From Pectobacterium punjabense (GTDB taxonomy: Bacteria > Pseudomonadota > Gammaproteobacteria > Enterobacterales > Enterobacteriaceae), in assembly GCF_012427845.1 (NCBI RefSeq), contig NZ_CP038498.1, positions 124,001 to 188,000 of the forward strand: 64,000 nt of DNA, in the 5' to 3' direction. How positions within the stretch are numbered: the first letter of the stretch is position 1; the number at the start of each line of letters is the position of its first letter. The notes under the pieces are model-generated. The model had not been told where the DNA came from and searched no databases. It was given only the letters and a program-made list of their open reading frames with translations. Of the stretch, positions 48,168 through 57,611 are shown in pieces. The position numbers and the translations under genes were made by a program.

Positions 48168-49211
48168 TTAAAGCCTGTTACGGACGTAATTCGGGGCGGC
48201 GACGCTGTCGCGTATGACCAGCTCACTGGACAATAGGCGGGAACCGCTTTGTACCGTATTACCTTGTAACTGCTCTAAGAGTAGCAGCATTGCCTCGCGT
48301 CCGATCTGATAGCGTGGTTGGGCGACAGAAGTCAGAGGCGGCCAACAGTACTGCGCTTGCTCGATGTCGTCGAAACCGATAATGGAGAGATCGCGTGGGA
48401 TGTCCAGCCCCATTTTACGGGCCTGTGCCAGTACGCCCAGCGCCATGAGATCGCTATGGCAGAAGATAGCGCTGGGCGGCTGAGGATGTTGCATCAGCGC
48501 AATCAGACCGTTGATCCCCGTTTCGTAGGTGAAATCGCCCCGAAAAATATAGTGGTTATCGATGAGAATCCCATTGCGACGCAGAGCCTGAATGTACCCT
48601 TGCAAGCGATATTGACTCAGATGCATGTGCTCCGGGCCGGCAATGCAGGCGATGCGCTGGTGACCGGCCTGATACAGATAATGTACGGCTTCAAAGGCGG
48701 CGGTCAGATTATCGATATGCACGGTTGGCAGCGCCAGATCCGGTGAGAACTCATTCGCCATCACCATCGGTGGCAGATTACGCTGCTCTTCCTGGCCGGC
48801 ATCAAATGGCAGGTTAGAGCCGAGCAACACCATACCGTCGATCTGTTTAGTGATAATCAGATCGACGAAGGTTTTTTCCCTTTGATGCTGGTGCGCGCAG
48901 TCGCCAATCAATACCAGATAGCCGTGTTCGGCAGCCGTTTCCTCGATCCCGCGAAATATTTCGGAGAAATAGGGATCGCAGATGTCGGGTACGATCGTCA
49001 GGATCGTGCGCGATTCGTTACGCTTGAGGTTGCGGTTGAGTGCGTGAGGCGAATAGCCAACGGCGATGACAGCCTGCTCGACCTTCCTGCGGGTGGTCGC
49101 AGAGACTTTTTCCGGGTTCATTAACGTTCTGGATACGGTGGCGGTGGAAACGCCCGCCTCATCCGCCACGTCTTTCATCGTCGCCGTGGTGACGCCTTTC
49201 TTCTGCTTCAA
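48168..49211 (-). CDS. cytR: LacI-family repressor CytR
   Basis: A 347-residue repressor of nucleoside-uptake and catabolism genes, working with CRP and relieved by cytidine. Helix-turn-helix ATMKDVADEAGVSTATVSRTLMNPEKVS (about 10-37), hinge, then a periplasmic-binding-like sensor core. The TTG at 49211 is chosen because a strong AAGGAG site lies 9 nt upstream and the family begins MK.KK; the first ATG would be 33 nt later. Confidence 0.93.
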   Translation of the reverse strand: MKQKKGVTTATMKDVADEAGVSTATVSRTLMNPEKVSATTRRKVEQAVIAVGYSPHALNRNLKRNESRTILTIVPDICDPYFSEIFRGIEETAAEHGYLVLIGDCAHQHQREKTFVDLIITKQIDGMVLLGSNLPFDAGQEEQRNLPPMVMANEFSPDLALPTVHIDNLTAAFEAVHYLYQAGHQRIACIAGPEHMHLSQYRLQGYIQALRRNGILIDNHYIFRGDFTYETGINGLIALMQHPQPPSAIFCHSDLMALGVLAQARKMGLDIPRDLSIIGFDDIEQAQYCWPPLTSVAQPRYQIGREAMLLLLEQLQGNTVQSGSRLLSSELVIRDSVAAPNYVRNRL

Positions 49212-49481
49212 CGCTTTTCTCCTTGCGTCAGCGTTAACTGGCGCTGACGGCCAGCAGAATGTTCCTGTCTGCTGACGCTCTATGATTACGGGTAATGCTG
49301 TCCGGCACGCATACTAAGGGGATGGTGCCGCGCCTCAGGATACTGCCTGCGCAGACAGTGATAACAGATTGAACGCAGGTTTTGTTGCTTAATTTGCACA
49401 GAAAATGTGATGGATATCGTGTTCTCGACGCCGATCGCAAAAATGTGTGGCAAGAAACCTGACATGGCTTAACAGGAAACG

Positions 49482-51743
<2,262 letters not shown>

Positions 51744-51952
51744 TCATGCGCGACGCGGGGTGAAAATAACGCAAGGCGCTAGTGTACATGCTGAGAGGGA
51801 TAATGTGTGGATGCGATTGCATCGGGGTAGCGGATTCTGTATGATCCGCCGCCATTGTGCCGTTTGCATAATGAAACTTACTTATACAACTTTCGTGTGG
51901 TGTCTGGCGGAACAGGGCTGGATAGCGACACGGCCTTAACTGAGGTTTCCCC

Positions 51953-52168
51953 ATGAAAAAAGGTATTCACCCGAATTATTCTGCAGTTACTGTAACTTGC
52001 TCTTGCGGTAACGTGATCAAAACCCATTCTACCGTGGGTCGTGACCTGAACCTGGACGTTTGTGGCGAATGTCACCCGTTCTACACTGGCAAACAACGTG
52101 ATGTTGCAACCGGTGGCCGTGTTGACCGCTTCAACAAGCGTTTCTCCGTACCAGGCGCTAAAAAATAA
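51953..52168 (+). CDS. rpmE: 50S ribosomal protein L31 (zinc-binding form)
   Basis: A 71-residue ribosomal protein bridging the subunits. Four zinc cysteines: CSC near residues 16-18 and CGEC near 37-40, so this is the C+ paralogue that holds zinc, the one normally replaced by a cysteine-free copy under zinc shortage. A GAGG-type site (TGAGGTTTCCCC) precedes the ATG. Divergent from priA. Confidence 0.97.
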   Translation: MKKGIHPNYSAVTVTCSCGNVIKTHSTVGRDLNLDVCGECHPFYTGKQRDVATGGRVDRFNKRFSVPGAKK

Positions 52169-52201
52169 GTTCTACTGGCCAATTGGTACAGTAACTTTCT
52201 G

Positions 52202-52225
52202 CAAAGGCACCAACAGGTGCCTTTG
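52202..52225. terminator. terminator of rpmE
   Basis: CAAAGGCACC-AACA-GGTGCCTTTG then TTGTTTCT; 10-bp stem 34 nt past the stop. Confidence 0.85.
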
Positions 52226-52249
52226 TTGTTTCTGGTGGCTCAGTGCTGT

Positions 52250-52660
52250 TCATCGGGAAGACGAGATTCGCTCTAATGCCGCCTGCGCGAGAAAACCTGA
52301 GCGGCTTTTAAATTCAGGATTACTCGCCACGCAACGATCAATTCGGTCAATCAGTGATTTAGGCAGCGTGACGTTAATTTTTTCTGAACCGCCCATTAAA
52401 CGCGTCACATCGATATCAACAACCGCCCACGTGTACCCAGTGTATTCTGCGCTTTTTGCCAATTGGCCTACTGACGACACGGTGGGAATATCCTGACCCA
52501 TCTCGATCAGCAGTTCGATATGTCCGGTAATCGCCTCTTTAGCATTCGCGATGGCATCGTCTAGCGTATCGCCTGCAGAAAAACAGCCCGGTAGATCTGG
52601 CACTGTTACACCGTATGCGTGGGTATCGTCGCCTGCTTCAATTGCAATCGGATAAAACAT
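52250..52660 (-). CDS. hicB: HicB-family antitoxin
   Basis: A 136-residue antitoxin. N-terminal partial RNase-H-like fold with YGVTVPDLPGCFSAGDTLDDAIANAKEAI (about 16-45), C-terminal ribbon-helix-helix (INVTLPKSLIDRIDRCV, about 94-110) for operator binding. It lies 27 nt after hicA in the same direction, the common toxin-first order. No lesions seen. Confidence 0.92.
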   Translation of the reverse strand: MFYPIAIEAGDDTHAYGVTVPDLPGCFSAGDTLDDAIANAKEAITGHIELLIEMGQDIPTVSSVGQLAKSAEYTGYTWAVVDIDVTRLMGGSEKINVTLPKSLIDRIDRCVASNPEFKSRSGFLAQAALERISSSR

Positions 52661-52687
52661 AATTAAGCCTCTTCGAGTCAGCGATGA

Positions 52688-52867
52688 TCATATTCCTGCT
52701 TGTTTCCTGATGCTTTTTACCGTGCCTATCGGTAAATCTTTCTTAGGGTGGGGGATTGTGACTAACCCCGGTTTACTAGGATGCATAAAATGGTGGTGGC
52801 TTCCGTTCACTCTTATCAGTTCCCACCCATCGGCCTTGATTTCTGCTATTAACGTCCTGCTATCCAT
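52688..52867 (-). CDS. hicA: HicA-family mRNA interferase toxin
   Basis: A 59-residue toxin, short enough to be missed by automated scans. It begins MDSRTLIAEIKADGWELIRV and carries the dsRNA-binding fold with the catalytic histidine in GSHHHFMHP (about 22-30) and the PHPKKDLPIGTVKSIRKQAGI tail. HicA cleaves mRNA when free of HicB. GGGTGCAGGG precedes the ATG. The pair looks complete. Confidence 0.9.
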   Translation of the reverse strand: MDSRTLIAEIKADGWELIRVNGSHHHFMHPSKPGLVTIPHPKKDLPIGTVKSIRKQAGI

Positions 52868-52900
52868 CCCTGCACCCCGCTGCCCTTTAATACGATAAAG

Positions 52901-52949
52901 ATAACCCCAATAACTCCAGCTGGCAATATCTCGGAGTTATTGGGGTTAT
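52901..52949. terminator. perfect 17-bp hairpin at the end of the FecCD-type operon
   Basis: ATAACCCCAATAACTCC and GGAGTTATTGGGGTTAT flank 15 nt, starting 2 nt past the permease stop. It probably ends that minus-strand operon. No U-tract of note follows, so stability rather than classical termination is also possible. Confidence 0.65.
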
Positions 52950-52950
52950 T

Positions 52951-53961
52951 TCATCCCTGCTGACGTTTTACCAGCATCCCCAGCACGAAGATGCCACCTA
53001 ATCCTGCCGTAATAATCCCGATGGGCAATTCCTGTGGTGCCAGTAGCTGTCGGCTGAGCCAATCACCGCCGCACAGCAGTATCGCACCCAGCACGGCGGT
53101 CAGCGGCAGAAGCTTCTTGTGCAGCACGCCGCTCAGCGGGCGAGCCAGATGGGGAATCATCAGGCCGATAAACCCAATCACGCCGGTCAGCGCGACTAAC
53201 AGCGACGTGGCGAACGCGCAGCAGATGAAAATTTCCACCCGTACGCGAGACAGATTAACCCCCATTGAGGCCGCGGTTTGTCCGCCAGCCAGCAGCGCGT
53301 CGAGCGCACGCCAGCGCAGGGCGGTGAGGCCGAATAGCAGCAGAACGCTGAACACCGCAAAAGGTAACGTGTCCCAACGGGCAAGGCCCAGCCCGCCCAG
53401 CGACCAGAAAAGAATCGAGCTGGCGGCCCGCTGATCGCCGGAAAACACTAGATAGTTCGTCAACGCACCGAACAGAAATGAGATCGCCAATCCACAGATG
53501 ATGAGGCGCTCTGCGCCCCGCGCCTGTTGCAGCAGAAACAGCACGGTCACGGCGACGGCCGATAAGAGTCCGCCACAGAAGGCCGCCATCGGCAGCGCCC
53601 AGTCACCGAGCTGCTCACCAAAGCGCGTGATGACGGCGACCGCACCCGCAGAGGCGCCGGCAGACAGGCCGAACAGAAAAGGGTCAGCCAGATCGTTACG
53701 GGTTGCCGTTTGCAAAAAGGCACCGACCATCGCTAACCCCGCGCCGCACAACGCTGCCAGCAGGCTGCGGGGAATACGCAGTTCCAGAATGATGCGTGAG
53801 GTCATCGGCGAGACGTCAGCTGACGATAACCCCACTACGCTGGCGACCTGCGTAAGAGGGATCGTCGTGCTGCCTGTCGCGATATTTAACAGCATCAGCC
53901 CAACCAGTATCAGCAGCGCGATAGCGAAGGTCGCAACATAACGTGAAGACGTTGGGCTCAC
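52951..53961 (-). CDS. FecCD-type ABC importer permease
   Basis: A 336-residue permease of the BtuC/FhuB/FecCD family, about ten membrane helices. Family signatures GLSSADVSPMTSRIILELRIPRSLLAALCGAGLAMVGA (about 40-77) and GVIGFIGLMIPHLARPL (about 262-278). It overlaps the binding-protein stop by 4 nt. Ligand would be an iron-siderophore, cobalamin or another metal chelate; sequence alone does not decide. Confidence 0.9.
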   Translation of the reverse strand: MSPTSSRYVATFAIALLILVGLMLLNIATGSTTIPLTQVASVVGLSSADVSPMTSRIILELRIPRSLLAALCGAGLAMVGAFLQTATRNDLADPFLFGLSAGASAGAVAVITRFGEQLGDWALPMAAFCGGLLSAVAVTVLFLLQQARGAERLIICGLAISFLFGALTNYLVFSGDQRAASSILFWSLGGLGLARWDTLPFAVFSVLLLFGLTALRWRALDALLAGGQTAASMGVNLSRVRVEIFICCAFATSLLVALTGVIGFIGLMIPHLARPLSGVLHKKLLPLTAVLGAILLCGGDWLSRQLLAPQELPIGIITAGLGGIFVLGMLVKRQQG

Positions 53962-54920
53962 TTAAAGGCATCCGGGTAAAGGGCGTGTGCCAGTTTATCG
54001 ACGGCAGTGATATTCGCGGGCCCCGGTGTGAGCTCCGCATATTGCAGCTTCAGATAGCGATGCTGTCGTACGGCTGGGGTAAATTTCATCAGCGGGTGTG
54101 ATTCCAAAAATTCCCTTAACGCTTCTGCGCCGTTGCCTGTCTGGTAATCCAGCAAAATAATAAAGTCAGGCTCGCGCGCTGCCACGCTTTCCCATGATGT
54201 GGAAGCCCAACTCGTTTCCATATCGTCCATCACATTCTTGCCACCCGCAGCCTCAATGATGGCGGTTGGCATGGCGAATTTCCCGCTGGTAAAAGGTTTA
54301 TCTTCACCCGAGTCATACAGAAAAACTTTCTGTTTTGGCCGATTGCCGATACGGGTTTGCAGGGCGGCAAGGCGCTGTTTCCACGTGTCGATCTGTTCCT
54401 GAGCCTGTTCCTGCTTACCGAAGATTTTCCCCAGCTTCAGCAGGTCGCCATAGAGCAGATCCATAGTGGCTTGCGGACGCGGCTGTTGCTGCTCGGTGAA
54501 CACGCAGCTTTCGCTGAGTACCAGCGTTTGAATACCATATTTTTGCAGCGATTGCGGTGTGACTTCTCCGCCGACTTTCATGCCGTAGTTCCACCCAGCA
54601 AAGAAGAAATCCGGATGTACAGCCAGCAGGTTTTCCAACGTCGGGTATTTTGCTGCCAGTTCAGGGATCGTGCCCTGCTGCTTGATAAAGTCTGGCGTTG
54701 CCTTATACCAGCCGGTGATTCCGGTCAGCCCGACAATACTTTTTTGCAGCCCAAGCGCAAACGCCATTTCCGCCATATTCAGGTCATGAATCACGGCGCG
54801 CTGCGGCGGTTGAGTGAAGGTTAGCGGTTGCCCACAGCTGTCGACCGTGACCGGAAAACCCGAGGCGTGTGCCCAGCACGACGTTAATGCCAGCAGTCCA
54901 GACAGAAGCGTTATTTTCAT
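53958..54920 (-). CDS. ABC importer periplasmic binding protein (metal-chelate type)
   Basis: A 320-residue class III binding protein with a signal peptide (MKITLLSGLLALTSCWAHA). Family features: FTQPPQRAVIHDLNMAEMAFALGL (about 34-57) and two lobes joined by a long helix (LLKLGKIFGKQEQAQEQIDTW). Middle gene of a three-gene operon between ATPase and permease. Its own ligand is not recognisable; see the Zur-like palindrome at the operon start. Confidence 0.86.
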   Translation of the reverse strand: MKITLLSGLLALTSCWAHASGFPVTVDSCGQPLTFTQPPQRAVIHDLNMAEMAFALGLQKSIVGLTGITGWYKATPDFIKQQGTIPELAAKYPTLENLLAVHPDFFFAGWNYGMKVGGEVTPQSLQKYGIQTLVLSESCVFTEQQQPRPQATMDLLYGDLLKLGKIFGKQEQAQEQIDTWKQRLAALQTRIGNRPKQKVFLYDSGEDKPFTSGKFAMPTAIIEAAGGKNVMDDMETSWASTSWESVAAREPDFIILLDYQTGNGAEALREFLESHPLMKFTPAVRQHRYLKLQYAELTPGPANITAVDKLAHALYPDAFK

Positions 54921-54929
54921 CAGGGTTCC

Positions 54930-55727
54930 TTAGTGCAGTTCAGGGGCTTCAAAGATGCGAATGGGGGAGCCATTTCGCGGATGCGGTACCGTAAAACTCT
55001 CCATCCCAAAGACCGATTTCACACAGTCAGGGTTCTGCGCGTGTGCAGGCGTTCCCCAGCGGAGTAGCGCACCCTGCTGCAAAACGGCGACGCGATCGGC
55101 AAAGGGCGTAATCAATGGCAGATCGTGCAATACCGCTAGCGTTGAAATACCGCGTTTTCGTACCAGAGACAGTAGCTGTGCGCGTGCTAACGGATCGAGA
55201 TGGTTGGTCGGTTCATCTAGCAGCAGGAGCTGCGGCGTTTGGGCAAAAGCGCGTGCCAGCGAGGCGCGTTGACGTTCCCCGCCGGAGAGCGTACCCAGCA
55301 GGCGGTGGCGCAGTGGTAATAATCCGGTATCGTCCAGCGCTTCTTCGATGAGTTGGCGATCGTGCGCAGGTGTACTGAATCCATGGTGCGGAATCCGCCC
55401 TAAGGCGACATACTCCGCAACCCGCAGGCGCAGATCTGGGGCATCATTTTGCGCCAGAATCGCGATGCGCTTTGCCCGCTCATGACGGCTGAGTGCGTTC
55501 AGCGGTTGGCCGTTCAAATGGACATCGCCTGCTGTTGCACTAAGTTCGCTGGTCAGCACGCGTAACAGTGTGGATTTGCCGCTGCCGTTGGGGCCGATGA
55601 GTGCCAAACGTTCGCCTGTATGCATGGAAAGTGAAATATCACTGAGCCTAGGAGCCCGATTAGCGTCGGCAACGGAAACATGGTGAAGCTGTAGCAGTAC
55701 GGGGCTGTTAGAGAGTGGCTCTGTCAT
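54930..55727 (-). CDS. ABC importer ATP-binding protein (FecE/BtuD type)
   Basis: A 265-residue ATPase. Walker A GPNGSGKSTLLR (about 45-56), Q-loop ILAQNDAPDLRLRV (about 88-101), signature LSGGERQRASLARA (about 145-158), Walker B LLLLDEPTNHLD (about 166-177), switch in VLHDLPL. The ATG at 55727 is chosen because MTEPLSN precedes the domain smoothly; an ATG at 55748 would add seven residues. No strong ribosome site is seen for either. Confidence 0.88.
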   Translation of the reverse strand: MTEPLSNSPVLLQLHHVSVADANRAPRLSDISLSMHTGERLALIGPNGSGKSTLLRVLTSELSATAGDVHLNGQPLNALSRHERAKRIAILAQNDAPDLRLRVAEYVALGRIPHHGFSTPAHDRQLIEEALDDTGLLPLRHRLLGTLSGGERQRASLARAFAQTPQLLLLDEPTNHLDPLARAQLLSLVRKRGISTLAVLHDLPLITPFADRVAVLQQGALLRWGTPAHAQNPDCVKSVFGMESFTVPHPRNGSPIRIFEAPELH

Positions 55728-55759
55728 GATGCGGCATATCATCGTCATACGTTAAAAAT

Positions 55760-55782
55760 GATATGTTATAACATAACAAATT
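55760..55782. promoter_or_regulatory. Zur-like operator ahead of the metal-chelate ABC operon
   Basis: GATATGTTATAACATAACAAATT contains the perfect 14-bp palindrome TATGTTATAACATA and agrees with the Zur consensus GAAATGTTATANTATAACATTTC at 18 of 22 scored positions (my own count). It lies 12-34 nt upstream of the possible ATPase starts, overlapping the expected promoter, so repression by zinc-loaded Zur is plausible. Confidence 0.6.
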
Positions 55783-55887
55783 AAATGCAATCCCGATTCA
55801 CAACATGAGCGGAAAAGGAAGTGGCTGAAAGAAGATAAGGTGGCGGGTGTTAAAGGTGCAATGGGAGGAATAAGGGTTTTCTACATA

Positions 55888-55919
55888 GCAAAACCCCGCC
55901 GGGAAAGGCGGGGTTTTGC
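55888..55919. terminator. terminator after metJ
   Basis: GCAAAACCCCGCC-GGGAAA-GGCGGGGTTTTGC, a perfect 13-bp stem with A/T tracts, 26 nt past the metJ stop; also usable for the opposite strand. Confidence 0.9.
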
Positions 55920-55944
55920 GAGGAAATAGACAGCGCAAACGCGA

Positions 55945-56262
55945 TCAGTATTCCCACGTATCCGGGTCGATGCCCATTTCACGCATGATGATTTTCGCTG
56001 CCTCAGGAATTTCATCGCTGCGCTCTTTACGCAGGTCTTCATCATTCGGTAACGGTTGACCTGTGAACGCATGCAGAAACGCTTCGCACAGCAGCTCGCT
56101 GTTGGTGGCGTGGCGCAGGTTGTTCACCTGACGACGTGTGCGTTCGTCAGTTAGTATCTTCAATACTTTCAAGGGGATAGATACTGTTATCTTCTTGACC
56201 TGTTCGCTTTTTTTACCGTGTTCAGCGTAAGGGCTGACATACTCGCCGTTCCACTCAGCCAT
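55945..56262 (-). CDS. metJ: methionine regulon repressor MetJ
   Basis: A 105-residue ribbon-helix-helix repressor that, with S-adenosylmethionine as corepressor, binds tandem met boxes. DNA-contact strand [15 protein letters not shown] (about 23-37), then helices with [24 protein letters not shown]; the C-terminal GIDPDTWEY is the family tail. Divergent from metB with the met boxes between them, so it controls both itself and metBL. Confidence 0.97.
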
Positions 56263-56356
56263 GGGATACCTTAAAAATTAATCTAATGAAGACAGCATCT
56301 GTCATGAAATGCCACAATTCTAGCGGTTATTATGCTTATGCTCAATCTATACGCAA

Positions 56357-56388
56357 AGAAGTTTAGATGTCTAGATGTGTTGACGTCC
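56357..56388. promoter_or_regulatory. tandem met boxes between metJ and metB
   Basis: Successive 8-bp units AGAAGTTT, AGATGTCT, AGATGTGT and TGACGTCC, each 6-7 of 8 bases like the MetJ box AGACGTCT, placed head to tail about 61-92 nt upstream of metB and 95-126 nt upstream of metJ. Confidence 0.88.
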
Positions 56389-56448
56389 ATTAAAACTGCG
56401 TTTACTCTTAAGTTCCTATTTTTCAGTCTCCAGCCAGGAAAAGAGCCG

Positions 56449-57609
56449 ATGACGCGTAAACAGGCAACGATCGCAGTCCGCAGTGGGTTAAATGATGACG
56501 AGCAGTATGGCTGCGTTGTCCCCCCCATTCACCTTTCCAGCACGTATAACTTTACCGGATTCAACCAGCCACGCGCACACGACTATTCGCGTCGCGGTAA
56601 CCCTACGCGTGATGTTGTGCAGCGTGCGCTTGCCGAACTGGAAGGCGGTGCGGGTGCGGTAATGACGAGCAGCGGGATGTCGGCGATTATGCTGGTTTGC
56701 ACGGTATTCCTGCGTCCCGGCGATCTGCTGGTGGCACCGCATGATTGTTACGGTGGCAGCTATCGTCTGTTTGATAGCCTGAGTAAGCGTGGTGCGTTCC
56801 GCGTTAAATTTGTCGATCAAAGTGATACCGATGCGCTTAATGCCGCATTGGCAGAAAAACCGAAGCTGGTGCTGGTGGAAAGCCCGAGCAATCCACTGCT
56901 GCGCGTCGTGGATATTGCCGCGATTTGTCAGGCCGCACGGGAAGCGGGTGCCGTCAGCGTGGTAGATAACACCTTCCTGAGCCCGGCGTTGCAGAAGCCG
57001 CTGGAACTGGGAGCCGATCTGGTCGTGCATTCGTGCACTAAATACCTGAATGGTCACTCTGATGTGGTCGCAGGTGCGGTGATCGCCAAAGATGCCGACA
57101 CCATTACTGAACTGGCCTGGTGGGCGAACAATATCGGTGTAACGGGGGCGGCGTTCGACAGCTATCTGCTGCTGCGTGGCCTGCGTACTTTATCGCCGCG
57201 TATGGCGGCCGCGCAGCGTAATGCGCAACAGGTGGTTGAATTCTTACAGACGCAGCCACTGGTGAAGGCACTGTATCATCCTTCACTGCCGAACAATCCC
57301 GGCCATGATATTGCCCGCCGTCAACAATCTGGCTTTGGCGCTATGCTAAGTTTTGAACTGGATGGAGATGAAGACACTCTGCGGCGTTTTCTGGCCTCGC
57401 TGGAGCTGTTTACGCTGGCGGAATCGCTAGGTGGCGTTGAGAGCCTCATCTCGCATGCGGCAACGATGACGCATGCGGGTATGGCACCGGAGGCGCGTGC
57501 CGCAGCGGGTATCTCTGAAACATTACTGCGTATTTCTACCGGTATTGAAGACGGCGATGATCTGGTTGCCGATCTGGATCGTGCGTTTCAAGCCGCAGCC
57601 AAGAGGTAA
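56449..57609 (+). CDS. metB: cystathionine gamma-synthase
   Basis: A 386-residue PLP enzyme, the same length as in E. coli, joining O-succinylhomoserine and cysteine. PLP lysine in VHSCTKYLNGHSDVVAG (near 198), YSRRGNPTRD (about 46-55) and SSGMSAIM loop, plus S.VESLISHAATMTHAG near 320. The ATG at 56449 follows AGGAAAAG; an upstream in-frame reading from 56332 crosses the met boxes and is rejected. Two bases before metL. Confidence 0.96.
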   Translation: MTRKQATIAVRSGLNDDEQYGCVVPPIHLSSTYNFTGFNQPRAHDYSRRGNPTRDVVQRALAELEGGAGAVMTSSGMSAIMLVCTVFLRPGDLLVAPHDCYGGSYRLFDSLSKRGAFRVKFVDQSDTDALNAALAEKPKLVLVESPSNPLLRVVDIAAICQAAREAGAVSVVDNTFLSPALQKPLELGADLVVHSCTKYLNGHSDVVAGAVIAKDADTITELAWWANNIGVTGAAFDSYLLLRGLRTLSPRMAAAQRNAQQVVEFLQTQPLVKALYHPSLPNNPGHDIARRQQSGFGAMLSFELDGDEDTLRRFLASLELFTLAESLGGVESLISHAATMTHAGMAPEARAAAGISETLLRISTGIEDGDDLVADLDRAFQAAAKR

Positions 57610-57611
57610 GA

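Noticed and set aside
55881..56072. Reading frame antisense/alternate within metJ
   Set aside because: It lies in another frame of metJ and over the terminator; metJ explains the coding signal.
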